64,000 bases of DNA from Aureispira sp. CCB-E (GTDB taxonomy: Bacteria; Bacteroidota; Bacteroidia; Chitinophagales; Saprospiraceae): NCBI RefSeq assembly GCF_031326345.1, contig NZ_CP133671.1, positions 1,612,001-1,676,000 on the forward strand. The letters run 5' to 3'. Positions 34,597 to 43,397 of this stretch are shown here, piece after piece (within the stretch, counting starts at the first letter, position 1; each line of letters starts with the position of its first letter). The notes beneath the pieces were generated by a model. The model did not search any database, had not been told where the DNA came from, and saw only the letters and a list, made by a program, of their open reading frames with translations. The position numbers and the translations under genes were made by a program.

Positions 34597-36390
34597 TTAG
34601 AAGATAATTCTTGTATAAGGCATCTTTTTTCGCAAGGCTTCAATTTCTTCTTTCGAAATTGGATTAAAATTAAGCGTCAAACGGCGCAATTTTTTCAGTT
34701 GTGTAATTTCTTCAGGAATGCTTGTAATTTGATTAAAACTCAAATCTAAACTGACTAATTGTTGAAGTTGGGCAATCTCTTTCGGGATTTCTTTAATTTG
34801 ATTGCTACCTAAGTTGAGTACTACCAATGTTTTGCATTGAGTCAATACTTTGGGAAACGCTGTTATTTTATTTTCTTGTAATTTTAGCTGTCGCAATCGT
34901 TGTAGTTGCTTAAAATCTTCAGGCAAGGTGCTGATTTGATTGTATGACAAATCTAAAGCGACAAGATTTTTCCAATGGCTAACGACCGCAGGTAAGGAAG
35001 GCATCGTATTATTGGATAGGGCAACTTGTTTTAGGCTCTTGAGTTGCGCAAAAGAAGCGGGCAAGTCAGTTACTGCATTGTTATACAAATAAAAATTTTC
35101 CAATCGCTTTAATTTTCCAATGGTTTCGGGCAAGCTCTTGAGTGGATTGCTACGCAAGTCTAATGTTTTTAATTGTTGTAAATTGCCAATAGAACTAGGA
35201 AGTTGTGCAATTTTGTTAAAACTTAAATCCAACTCTTGTAAGTTTTGGAGGGCACCCAAATTGGATGAAATTTGCTCTATTTTATTATCCATCAAATCCA
35301 AACTTTCTAAGGAAATCAGTTCAAACAACTCAGGGGGAAGCACGGTTAATTCATTATCCATTAAATCCAATACCTTAATTTTAGGCATGTTTTTAATATA
35401 AGTTGGAATGTGTAGGAGTTTGGTAGAACTAAAATCAAGATGCTCTAAATTAGGAATTTGAGTAATTAGTTCTGGAATTTTGTAAAATGGGTTCACACTC
35501 AAATCCAAGCGTTTTAATTGTATCATATTAACAATGTTTTTAGGCAGGGTTTGAATTTTATTTGAACCTAAATTGAGGGTTTCTAAAGAAGGAAGCGATG
35601 TTATGGCAATTGGAAACGTTTTCAGTCGATTTGAATTGATATTCAGTTCTTGAAGCGCACTTAATTGCCCAAAGGACAAGGGCACACTATCCAAATTGTT
35701 GCGATACAAATTGAGTAATTTCAACTTAACAAAACCACTCCAGTCATGTGGTAGTTCTCGGATTTGATTATAGGTTAATTTGAGCTGTTCTAATCGAGGC
35801 AATTGGGCTAAATTAGTCGGAAAATAAGTCAAATGATTATTAGAATAGTCAACTACTTTTAGCTTAGATGCTGCTGCTGAAGTATGAAGCTCATCGATAA
35901 TTCGAGAAATTCCACGTTGCTTAAAATTGGCTTGAATGGCTTGGTGTAGACTGTCAAACGCTAAAGGAGAAGCACCATATCGGGTGAAATGATAAATGGA
36001 ATCTCTTCGCAAACTTTTGACATTGTAAAGCGTAAAATGCGTTAGCTTAGGAAGCTGCAAAGCGGCTCTGAAATCATAATGGTGGGGGCGGTCTACGACG
36101 ATTTTTAATTGTTTGACGCCTTTGACCTTGGACAGTTGGTTTAAGGTATTTTGTCCATAAGTGCTATCTTTTAAATGTATATAGAGCTTTTTAAATTTTC
36201 CTTTATTAAAATCAGAAAATACAGTTGTTCCTAGCGGATCGGTATTAAAATGAAAATCTAAATAAGGAGCCCACTTTGCTTTTTTTATCTTCTTTTGAAT
36301 TACTTCTGGAGCTTGTCGCTCTGTTAGACGCAGTTTGTATTGGCAAGAATAAAGGATTGAAAGGATAAGCCCTAATAAAAGATATTTCAT
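34597..36390 (-). CDS. Leucine-rich repeat lipoprotein
   Basis: A 597-residue surface-type protein. It has a lipoprotein signal MKYLLLGLILSILYSC (Cys16). Residues about 20-170 form an N-terminal cap without clear family. From about 172 to the end are eighteen LRR units, seventeen of them exactly 23 residues with the pattern L-x-x-L-x-L-x-x-N-x-(L/I)-x-x-L/I-P. The regular 23-residue period places it in the plant/bacterial-type LRR class that makes protein- or ligand-binding solenoids. There is no T9SS sorting domain, so anchoring is by lipid. A small membrane protein gene lies 8 bp upstream in the same operon. Confidence 0.9.
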   Translation of the reverse strand: MKYLLLGLILSILYSCQYKLRLTERQAPEVIQKKIKKAKWAPYLDFHFNTDPLGTTVFSDFNKGKFKKLYIHLKDSTYGQNTLNQLSKVKGVKQLKIVVDRPHHYDFRAALQLPKLTHFTLYNVKSLRRDSIYHFTRYGASPLAFDSLHQAIQANFKQRGISRIIDELHTSAAASKLKVVDYSNNHLTYFPTNLAQLPRLEQLKLTYNQIRELPHDWSGFVKLKLLNLYRNNLDSVPLSFGQLSALQELNINSNRLKTFPIAITSLPSLETLNLGSNKIQTLPKNIVNMIQLKRLDLSVNPFYKIPELITQIPNLEHLDFSSTKLLHIPTYIKNMPKIKVLDLMDNELTVLPPELFELISLESLDLMDNKIEQISSNLGALQNLQELDLSFNKIAQLPSSIGNLQQLKTLDLRSNPLKSLPETIGKLKRLENFYLYNNAVTDLPASFAQLKSLKQVALSNNTMPSLPAVVSHWKNLVALDLSYNQISTLPEDFKQLQRLRQLKLQENKITAFPKVLTQCKTLVVLNLGSNQIKEIPKEIAQLQQLVSLDLSFNQITSIPEEITQLKKLRRLTLNFNPISKEEIEALRKKMPYTRIIF

Positions 36391-36398
36391 ATTTAGGA

Positions 36399-37040
36399 TT
36401 AAAATAGTTTGGTACTAATGTACCCTAGGTGAATAAAGAATACCCAAATTACCAAAGGTAAATGAATAAAAAGCTTGGGATGGAATATTTTATAAATGAA
36501 AAAATATAAAGTAACTAGTAGGAGTGTTATTAACGTAATTAAAAAATTAACAGAAAGCCAATTATTAACTTCATTTAACATATAAGAACGAATCGTGCAA
36601 CAGAAACTAGCTATACTAACGGCTTGCATGATTTTTAATGCCCAAAAAAAGTATTGGTTGGTGTCGTTATAGAGTGCCCAAGTTAGAAAATAAATGATGA
36701 GAACAATAAGTCCAATAGATTGTAGTATTGTTGCTGTAGGATAAGGAATCAATTGAAAAAAAACACCTACTAGAAGCATATTAGCTCCTAGAAAACGTAA
36801 AATATCGATAGGTTTGTTACTTTTAAACGGTCTTGCTTTATAATTTAAGCTGAATTGGGTTAAAATAATGAGTCCAATACCAAGTTCTGCACTGAGCAAA
36901 AGAGAGGCGTAGCCCAAGAAGTACAAAATGAGACTACAGGATGCTATACCCAATTGCCAAATAATAGTTTTTAGTGGGCGAGGGTTATGTGGTAGTTGTG
37001 GTGGTAGTTGATTGGGATTGTCTAATATTTCTTGAGTCAT
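36399..37040 (-). CDS. Multi-spanning membrane protein of unknown function
   Basis: A 213-residue protein with about seven hydrophobic segments from residue 25 on (for example TIIWQLGIASCSLILYFLGY and LLLSAELGIGLIILTQF) and short polar loops. The cytoplasmic N-terminus is Pro/Asn-rich (NPNQLPPQLPHNPRP). I start it at the ATG at 37038-37040; an alternative TTG at 37073 sits inside the adjoining repeat element. Its stop is 8 bp from the LRR lipoprotein start, so the pair is co-transcribed. No family was recognised. Confidence 0.65.
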   Translation of the reverse strand: MTQEILDNPNQLPPQLPHNPRPLKTIIWQLGIASCSLILYFLGYASLLLSAELGIGLIILTQFSLNYKARPFKSNKPIDILRFLGANMLLVGVFFQLIPYPTATILQSIGLIVLIIYFLTWALYNDTNQYFFWALKIMQAVSIASFCCTIRSYMLNEVNNWLSVNFLITLITLLLVTLYFFIYKIFHPKLFIHLPLVIWVFFIHLGYISTKLF

Positions 37041-37071
37041 ACGAATTTTTTTTGGACGATTACTTAAATCC

Positions 37072-37122
37072 AATAGTTGGTTGGAACCACGCAGTAGCAG
37101 CGAAGCTAATCAACGAACTATT
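37072..37122. repeat. Interspersed repeat, minimal two-ended copy
   Basis: A compact 51-bp copy: AATAGTTGGTTGGAACC, then ACGCAGTAGCAGCGAAGC, then TAATCAACGAACTATT. Both inverted ends are present around a single module, which may represent the basic unit of the family. Confidence 0.75.
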
Positions 37123-37217
37123 ATTATTAAATACATAGCAACAACATCTTTTTAATAAAACGATTGGAGCGTCAAAGAGTTTTGAAGTGACTTTGAAACC
37201 TTACATAATTAGACAAA

Positions 37218-37778
37218 ATGAAAATATATCTTAAAAATATGGTTTGTCATCGTTGTACAATAATGGTACAAGCTATCCTTGAAGAATTACACATTCCTTA
37301 TACATCTATACAACTAGGAGAGATAGCGTTAAAAGAGGCACTTAGCCACGAGCAAAAAAAAGTATTGTTGCAACGATTTCATGCTATTGGTTTTGAATGG
37401 ATTAGTGATAAAAAGTCACAAACAATAGATCGAATAAAAACGCTTATTATTGAATTGGTGCATCACAATGACAATACTTTAGTTGATAACTTATCTTCCT
37501 ATTTGTCCAAGGCCTTGTTACAAAGTTATGCTACTTTAAGCACCTTGTTTTCTGAGGTTGAAAATCAAACGATCGAGCATTATTATATTGCTCAAAAAAT
37601 TGAAAAAGTCAAAGAGTTATTGATGTACGACGAGTTGACATTGAGTGAAATAGCATTCAAACTTAATTATAGTAGTGTAGGGCATTTGAGTCGTCAGTTT
37701 AAGAAAGTAACGGGCTTTACACCCACTTATTTTAAACAGTTAAAAGATAAAAAAAGACAGCAATTGGATAAGTTGTAA
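37218..37778 (+). CDS. AraC family regulator with a CxxC N-terminal domain, next to the copper ATPase
   Basis: A 186-residue protein. The C-terminal half is an AraC-type DNA-binding domain: KVKELLMYDELTLSEIAFKL, NYSSVGHLSRQFKKVTGFTP. The N-terminal about 65 residues start MKIYLKNMVCHRCTIMV, with a C-x-x-C motif placed as in a heavy-metal-associated (HMA) domain and similar to the start of the adjacent copper ATPase (MKIYDIEGLSCASC). It may thus sense copper directly. It lies 160 bp upstream of the ATPase gene on the same strand and is the natural candidate for its regulator. Confidence 0.8.
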   Translation: MKIYLKNMVCHRCTIMVQAILEELHIPYTSIQLGEIALKEALSHEQKKVLLQRFHAIGFEWISDKKSQTIDRIKTLIIELVHHNDNTLVDNLSSYLSKALLQSYATLSTLFSEVENQTIEHYYIAQKIEKVKELLMYDELTLSEIAFKLNYSSVGHLSRQFKKVTGFTPTYFKQLKDKKRQQLDKL

Positions 37779-37831
37779 TAATGATGCAAACCCTTCTAAA
37801 AATTGTGCAACAACTTTTAGTCTTTATGCCC

Positions 37832-37839
37832 TATTTTTG
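37832..37839 (+). promoter_or_regulatory. Candidate -7 promoter element of the copper ATPase gene (TATTTTTG)
   Basis: TATTTTTG matches TAnnTTTG and is 99 bp upstream of the ATPase ATG. If used, the ATPase would have its own promoter, separate from that of the AraC-type gene. Confidence 0.3.
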
Positions 37840-37938
37840 TGATAACAGTTGGTTAAAGATCTAACAGACTATTATTAGTAAACTAATTCGATGCCCTTAC
37901 GGGGAATAATCTAATAGAATTAAAACGAATAAAAAATC

Positions 37939-40131
37939 ATGAAAATATACGATATAGAAGGTTTGTCCTGTGCATCCTGTGCTTCAAGCGCTCAAAATGT
38001 CTTGGGGCGTATGGAAGGAGTAAAAGAGGTACGTGTCAATTATGCGACCAAGACAGCAGCAGTTGATACAACGATTAGCACACTCACCATAGACGTTTTG
38101 AACAATAAACTAGAGCGTTTAGGATTTGTTTTGCATCCCAAAAACAAAGACAGCCATACCCAACGCCGAGTGCGAGAACAAGAAGCATTGAGCACGCTAA
38201 AAAAAGAACTTCTGATAGGAGCTGTCTTTGCATTCCCTCTTTTTATTATAGCCATGTTTGTTCCAACAATTCCTTACAGCAATTATATTATGTTTGCTTT
38301 GACTCTGCCAATTTTGGGTTGGACAGGACAACGTTTTTTTATTAGTGCAGCCAAGCAAGCCAGTATATTGAAGGTAAATATGGATAGCTTAGTGGCTTTA
38401 GGGACAGGAACCGCATTTTTGTTTAGTACATTCAATACCTTTTTTCCTCAAGTGTTAGAATCCAATGGCATGGTGCCGCATGTTTATTTTGAGGCAGTTG
38501 GCGTATTGTTGGTGTTTGTTTTGTTGGGCAAATATTTAGAAACGAAAGCAAGTCAACAAACTTCTTCTGCCATAGAGGAACTATTGGCAATGCAAGCAAC
38601 TACGGTGCAATTGCTAGAAAATGGAGTAGAAAAACAATTGCCAATAGAAGTCATTCAAGCAGGAGATGTATTAAAAATTCGTCCTGGTGATATTATACCT
38701 CTAGATGGTGTTTTAGTAGAGGGGACAGCAAGTGTTGACGAAAGTATGTTGACAGGAGAGTCTTTTTTGGTAACTAAAAAGCAAGGAGATAAAGTCTTTG
38801 GAGGTACAATTTTGCAGCAAGGGAGTTTTACGATGGAAGTAAAACGAATCGGAGAAGATACAGTGTTGGCTCAAATTATAGCTTTGGTGGAAGAAGCCCA
38901 AAATACTAAAGTTCCCATTCAAAAGTTGGTGGATAAAATTGCAGCGGTATTTGTACCCGTAGTGATGTTGATTGCTTTGTTTACGTTCTTGATTTGGTGG
39001 GCAAATGGGATGTGGGTAGAAGGTTTGGTAAATGCTGTAGCGGTGTTGGTGGTTGCCTGTCCTTGTGCTTTGGGCTTAGCTACTCCAACGGCAATTACTG
39101 TGGGTATTGGAGCTGCTGCTCGAAAAGGTATTCTAATGCAAAATGTAGCCGCAATCGAAGCAGCCAAAGATATTGATAGTATTGTGTTGGACAAAACAGG
39201 AACCATTACGGAAGGAAAACCCCAAGTAACAACCGTTGCATGGAAATCAGGTTTAAGTAATCAAGAATTTTTGGAGGCAGTTATCTGGGGGGTAGAAAAT
39301 GAGTCTGAACATCCCATCGCCAAGGCATTGGTTGCGCATTATCAAGAGCAAGGAAAAAGGCATTCGTTTGTGATACAAAATTTTGAAAACCATTCTGGCT
39401 TTGGATTGAGTGCCACCGTTGGAGATGATTTGTATTGGTTGGGCAATCAAGCTCTTTTGAAGCTACAAAATATAACCATTGACAAAGAGTTGGAAGGAGT
39501 GGCAAAAGCTTGCTTGAGTGCTGCTAAAACCTTGGTGTTTTTTGTAAAAGGGCAAGAGGTGTTGAGTGTTATTGGTTTGAGCGATGTGGTAAAAGCACAC
39601 GCCAAAGAAGCAATCAAAACACTCCAGCAACAAGGCAAAACGATTTATATGTTGACAGGGGACAACGAAGGCACGGCAGCTCATGTGGCACAAGAAGTGG
39701 GAATAACGGAATATCAGTCGAATGTATTGCCCCAAGATAAGATTGCTTTTGTTAAAAAATTGCAAGCTAGCCAAAAAGGCGTTATGATGGTTGGTGATGG
39801 CATTAATGATGCCCCCGCCTTGGCACAAGCTAATATAGGTGTTGCCATGAACAACGGTACTTCTGTTGCTATTAGTAGTGCGGATATTGTGTTGCGTCAA
39901 AATGATTTAAGGCAATTAGAGATAATTTTATCTACCTCTAAGCAAATGTTACAGATTATTCGACAAAATTTATTTTGGGCATTTATTTATAATATCTTAC
40001 TAATTCCAATTGCTGCTGGTGTGCTCTATGCTTGGGGCATTTTATTAAACCCAATGGTAGCAGGTGGCGCAATGGCTTTAAGTTCTGTTTTTGTTGTTGC
40101 TAATAGCTTGCGCTTGAAAAAAATTGGATAA
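37939..40131 (+). CDS. copA: Copper-translocating P1B-type ATPase
   Basis: A 730-residue inner-membrane ATPase that exports Cu(I). One N-terminal HMA domain has GLSCASCAS (about 8-16). After two membrane helices pairs comes the actuator domain with TGES, then the metal-site helix with VACPCALGLATP (about 373-384), the phosphorylation motif DKTGTITEGKP (about 418-428), the SEHPIAKAL His-Pro motif, and the hinge GDGINDAPALAQ (about 624-635). C-P-C plus the YN and MxxSS membrane motifs near the end (IYNILLIPIAAGV, GGAMALSSVFVVANSLR) identify the Cu+ subgroup. It follows an AraC-type regulator and ends at a hairpin shared with the convergent rhodanese gene. Confidence 0.95.
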   Translation: MKIYDIEGLSCASCASSAQNVLGRMEGVKEVRVNYATKTAAVDTTISTLTIDVLNNKLERLGFVLHPKNKDSHTQRRVREQEALSTLKKELLIGAVFAFPLFIIAMFVPTIPYSNYIMFALTLPILGWTGQRFFISAAKQASILKVNMDSLVALGTGTAFLFSTFNTFFPQVLESNGMVPHVYFEAVGVLLVFVLLGKYLETKASQQTSSAIEELLAMQATTVQLLENGVEKQLPIEVIQAGDVLKIRPGDIIPLDGVLVEGTASVDESMLTGESFLVTKKQGDKVFGGTILQQGSFTMEVKRIGEDTVLAQIIALVEEAQNTKVPIQKLVDKIAAVFVPVVMLIALFTFLIWWANGMWVEGLVNAVAVLVVACPCALGLATPTAITVGIGAAARKGILMQNVAAIEAAKDIDSIVLDKTGTITEGKPQVTTVAWKSGLSNQEFLEAVIWGVENESEHPIAKALVAHYQEQGKRHSFVIQNFENHSGFGLSATVGDDLYWLGNQALLKLQNITIDKELEGVAKACLSAAKTLVFFVKGQEVLSVIGLSDVVKAHAKEAIKTLQQQGKTIYMLTGDNEGTAAHVAQEVGITEYQSNVLPQDKIAFVKKLQASQKGVMMVGDGINDAPALAQANIGVAMNNGTSVAISSADIVLRQNDLRQLEIILSTSKQMLQIIRQNLFWAFIYNILLIPIAAGVLYAWGILLNPMVAGGAMALSSVFVVANSLRLKKIG

Positions 40132-40136
40132 ACAAA

Positions 40137-40171
40137 GAGTGGGCTTAGTAGATAGCTAAGCCACTTTTAAC
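40137..40171 (+). terminator. Hairpin terminator between convergent genes
   Basis: AGTGG and CTTAG pair with CTAAG and CCACT (one bulged G) around a short loop, followed by TTTTAA on the plus strand. It overlaps the last codons of the rhodanese-like gene on the other strand. Confidence 0.5.
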
Positions 40172-40723
40172 TAACTTTAAATTGGTTCTATTGCCAACAT
40201 GAATTTTATCAGTAGCACCATTTTTATCATAAATAGAATTGCCTTCGTTTTTCCATCCAATTAAGCCGTCTTCGAGTACTTGAACGTCTGTGAAACCCAT
40301 TAATTTGAGGTATTGAGCAACAACAGTACTTCGGTTTTTATTGGCTGAATAAACAATGACTCTAGCTTTTCTAGAAACCATCCAAACACGTTCTATAGAA
40401 AAATCTTTATAGCCAGTTCTTCTTGCACCTTGAATGTGACTAATTTCATATTCTTCCTTTGAGCGGGCATCAATAATAATGATTTGCTCTCTGTTGTTGG
40501 TTTTTATAACATATTCTAATTCTTTAGCAAGAATAGGAGGGATGCGGATGTTTTCAGGATCTTTGCAATAAGCTTCAAAATCAGGAAGTTCGTTAGGGGA
40601 TAAAGCAGCAGCGTCTTGACTACTAGAGGGAGAAAACCCAAAAGGATCGTTTTGGGCAAAAGAATAAGTAGCATTATTCAATATGAAAAAACATATTAAA
40701 CATGCCATTAAAATAGTTTTCAT
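40145..40723 (-). CDS. Exported rhodanese-like domain protein lacking the catalytic cysteine
   Basis: A 192-residue protein with a Sec signal peptide (LMACLICFFILNNATYSFAQ). The rhodanese domain (about 60-175) shows IIIIDARSKEEYEISHIQGA and the C-terminal YLKLMGFTDVQVLEDGLIGWKNEG. In the active-site loop, VIVYSANKNRS, Ser stands where rhodaneses have the sulfur-accepting Cys (normally Y-C-x-x-G-x-R-S). It is therefore probably not a sulfurtransferase and may act as a binding or structural domain in the periplasm. It is convergent to copA, and the two share a hairpin terminator. Confidence 0.8.
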   Translation of the reverse strand: MKTILMACLICFFILNNATYSFAQNDPFGFSPSSSQDAAALSPNELPDFEAYCKDPENIRIPPILAKELEYVIKTNNREQIIIIDARSKEEYEISHIQGARRTGYKDFSIERVWMVSRKARVIVYSANKNRSTVVAQYLKLMGFTDVQVLEDGLIGWKNEGNSIYDKNGATDKIHVGNRTNLKLVKSGLAIY

Positions 40724-41225
40724 TTTAAAGGTGTTTAAAATCTCAGGGAATAAATTCTAAGTAAATTAGTGGGACATACTTAGAATCTATGATTCAACTT
40801 TTTTCTTAACTAAAATCAAGCCATTTTTTGATGATTTATTGGTGTAATAAGCTTTGAAAATGCTAATGTCTCCTTATTCAATTAAATAGCCAAGAAAAAT
40901 TACATTTAAAAAATTGTTTATTGGGATTCATTCCTTGTTTTATTGTCAACAGAATAGAATGACAATGGCTTTTATAATTCTTTATTTACTGATGGAAATA
41001 ATGGGTTGTTTTTTTATTAAAGAAGAATATAAAGCAATTGATTTCTCTTAAAAATACAGAAAGTCTCTTAGGTAGATTTTTGAAACTCTATGAAGTTAAA
41101 CAACATAATTGGGGAGATTGTTTTTTATGTTGTAGTAGAATGTTTCGAAAAGAAATGTACTGGATTTGTTCTTTTAAAAAAGTTTTTTTGCTAGAATCAT
41201 TAACATTGCTATTATGGTAGCTTAA

Positions 41226-41260
41226 AACAAAAATGCCCTCCCTTTCTACAGGAGAGCATC
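41226..41260 (-). terminator. Intrinsic terminator for the SDR gene
   Basis: On the minus strand ATGCTCTCC pairs with GGAGGGCAT around a loop of 9-10 nt and is followed by TTTTTGTTTT, starting about 38 bp after the SDR stop. The upstream part of the 574-bp gap (40724-41225) holds nothing recognised. Confidence 0.8.
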
Positions 41261-41297
41261 TTCTAAAAAAAATCACCAAGTCTATTTTTATTTATCT

Positions 41298-42050
41298 TTA
41301 TATCTGACTTAAACCACCATCAATAGATAGCTCGATGCCATTAATAAAACTAGCATCATTACTAGCCAAGAAAACAGCAGCACTTGCAATTTCATTGGAT
41401 TCACCAAAACGTTTAAGAGGTACACTAGCAGCAAAACCAGCACCCATTTCTTCAACATCTTTAGGTGTCATCCCTTCCATTTTGTCATAGATAGGTGTTC
41501 CGATAGGACCAGGGGCGATGCTATTGACACGAATTTTTCTAGGCGCTAGTTCTGTGGTTAATACACGAGCATAAGCACGCAAAGCACCTTTGGTAGCACT
41601 GTAAATACCAGCTCCTTCAAATCCTTTTTGATGAACAATTGAGGTATTGAAAATAACACTTGCACCATCATTTAAGTGAGGGATGGCTTCTTTTAATAAG
41701 AAAGCAGGTCCTTTTATATTAATGTCGAAGGTGGTGTCAAAGAGTTCTTCAGAAATTTGATCCGCAGGTGCAAATTGAGCAACTCCTGCATTGACAAAAA
41801 TAACATCTATTTTGCCATAAGTATTAACTGCCTCTTCTATCAATCGTTTGTTATCGGCTAGACTCGCTTGATTGGCTAGAACAGCTTTAAAGTCTCCACT
41901 GAGTTGAGCAGAAGCTTCGTCCAAGGCTTCTTGGCGTCTACCAGAGAACACTACTTTTGCTCCTTCCTCCAAGAAATGTTGTACAGTAGCAAAACCAATT
42001 CCTGAATTACCCCCTGTAATAACGGCTACCTTGTTTTCTAATTTTTTCAT
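41298..42050 (-). CDS. Short-chain dehydrogenase/reductase (SDR), probably quinone/aldehyde-type
   Basis: A 250-residue classical SDR. It has the cofactor motif ITGGNSGIGFATVQHF (about 11-26) with GRRQEALDEA after it (Arg at the NADP-selective place), NAGVAQFAP, the catalytic Ser in VIFNTSIVHQKG and the Y-x-x-x-K of IYSATKGALRAYARVL (about 149-164), followed by RVNSIAPGPIGTP. Length and motif spacing are normal. It is controlled, most likely, by the TetR-type protein encoded upstream: a palindrome like that in front of the TetR gene lies 45 bp before the start. Confidence 0.93.
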   Translation of the reverse strand: MKKLENKVAVITGGNSGIGFATVQHFLEEGAKVVFSGRRQEALDEASAQLSGDFKAVLANQASLADNKRLIEEAVNTYGKIDVIFVNAGVAQFAPADQISEELFDTTFDINIKGPAFLLKEAIPHLNDGASVIFNTSIVHQKGFEGAGIYSATKGALRAYARVLTTELAPRKIRVNSIAPGPIGTPIYDKMEGMTPKDVEEMGAGFAASVPLKRFGESNEIASAAVFLASNDASFINGIELSIDGGLSQI

Positions 42051-42094
42051 TGTTTTAATTGTGTTTTAATTTTAATAATTATAAAACTGGAAAA

Positions 42095-42112
42095 TTAGAC
42101 CAGTCTGTTTAA
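42095..42112. promoter_or_regulatory. Putative TetR-type operator in front of the SDR gene
   Basis: TTAGACCAGTCTGTTTAA. Its outer bases TTAGACC and GTTTAA are identical to the site at 43028-43045 in front of the TetR-type gene; only the central five bases differ. The imperfect dyad is typical for TetR-family operators. Confidence 0.6.
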
Positions 42113-42201
42113 TTTGAAATTGTAAAAAAAATAAGTAAATCTTTTATGACTGTTAATAATCTACGATAAGATTGCATTCAATTACCTTGCAGTATATAGA
42201 A

Positions 42202-42245
42202 TAGTAGTTAGCTATGCTGCTACTGCGTGGTTTCAACGAACTATT
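42202..42245. repeat. Interspersed repeat copy (short, inverted)
   Basis: GTAGTTAGCTATGCTGC, TACTGCGTGG and TTTCAACGAACTATT; this is the reverse complement of the form at 4031-4076. It lies in the 354-bp gap between the SDR and TetR genes. Confidence 0.7.
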
Positions 42246-42404
42246 GAGAAGTGAATTAAATACAAAATGCTCCTTTTTGGATAGAAAAACTAAAGTAGGA
42301 GTAGATGATTAAGTTAACAATAAGAATTACTTAAGGTGCATATTAGCGTTAGCAGTTCGTCAAAAAAACTAATCAACAATACTTATTTGTTATTTTGACA
42401 GAAT

Positions 42405-42998
42405 CTATGCATGCGCTTTAGCTGCAATAAACTCAAAAGTCATTTGATACCATTTGTCTAAATAGGTTCGATTATTTTGTGCTTTCATTCTAGAAAAAGC
42501 GCCTCCAATTCCCGCATGGATATATTCAGCGATATAAGAAGCAGAAAATTTGGTGGTAATCTCACCAAGATCTTGTCCTTCTTTGACACAAAGAGCAATT
42601 TCTTCAACAACTTCTTGAAAGTGTTGGTCTATTATTTTGCCAATATGTGTATTAATACCCGCTAATTCAATAGATAGGTTATTAATCAAACAACCAGCAT
42701 TACAACCCTCTTTGTGATTGATATCAAGAATATATTCGTAGAAGTTACGCAACCGTTGAATAGGAGAAGGTTCTTTGCTATTCAAAAAAGAACGAATTAA
42801 TTCTACGCTTTTGAAGCCATATAGTTTGATACTTTGCTCTACAAAATCTTCTTTACTACTAAAAAAATTATAGAACGAACCTTTAGGAATGGCACAAGTT
42901 TTAAGTATTTCATTGATACCAACATTATGATACCCACTCTTTCGTATGAGTTCAGAACCTAATGCAATGATATCTTCTTTGTTATACTTATAACCCAT
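42405..42998 (-). CDS. TetR/AcrR family transcriptional regulator
   Basis: A 197-residue repressor. The N-terminal HTH is typical: IIALGSELIRKSGYHNVGINEILKTC and IPKGSFYNFFSSKEDFV (about 7-50). The ligand domain has KEGCNAGCLINNLSIELAG (about 96-114), which resembles the C-terminal domain of NemR/AcuR-like members that respond to electrophiles or quinones; the two Cys are candidates for a redox or alkylation switch. It lies 354 bp upstream of an SDR gene on the same strand. A shared palindrome in both upstream regions suggests it represses itself and the SDR. Confidence 0.92.
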   Translation of the reverse strand: MGYKYNKEDIIALGSELIRKSGYHNVGINEILKTCAIPKGSFYNFFSSKEDFVEQSIKLYGFKSVELIRSFLNSKEPSPIQRLRNFYEYILDINHKEGCNAGCLINNLSIELAGINTHIGKIIDQHFQEVVEEIALCVKEGQDLGEITTKFSASYIAEYIHAGIGGAFSRMKAQNNRTYLDKWYQMTFEFIAAKAHA

Positions 42999-43027
42999 TT
43001 TATAGAATGAAATATTTGAAAACCAAA

Positions 43028-43045
43028 TTAGACCGTTCGGTTTAA
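43028..43045. promoter_or_regulatory. Putative TetR-type operator (autoregulatory)
   Basis: TTAGACCGTTCGGTTTAA, a near-perfect dyad with the half-sites TTAGACCG and CGGTTTAA, 30 bp upstream of the TetR start. It matches the site at 42095-42112 except in the central five bases. The rest of the gap 42999-43397 shows nothing else. Confidence 0.65.
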
Positions 43046-43397
43046 ATGAAATTACATTGACCTTAACGTTTGTTTTTTAGAAAGGTTTCAAAGATGATAA
43101 CTTTTTTTGCAAAAAAATAAAAAAGTACCTTCTTATTAGCTTCCCAAGCTATTCTTTTATGTTATCAATATAAGCTTATTTGGCAAATCTCCTTAGAAGA
43201 AGATATTACAGGATCATTACTTGGTAGAGCAATGAAATAGTTTAAATAATTAAGCGTGTATTATGATGATTTTTAGTGAACTATTGATGGAATAGTGTTC
43301 ACAAATTTCTATTAGTTATCGTTATATTAAAAAGATACCTCATATCTACTTCACTTTTGGTGAAAATTTGACGATTACATTATTGTTGACTCTTAAA

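Noticed and set aside
37041-37073. TTG start giving a longer membrane protein
   Set aside because: The TTG is inside the repeat copy at 37072; the ATG at 37040 is more credible.
41038-41220. 60-residue Cys-rich open frame
   Set aside because: No start context or homology, and AT-rich spacer composition; lies in a gap upstream of a terminator for the opposite strand.
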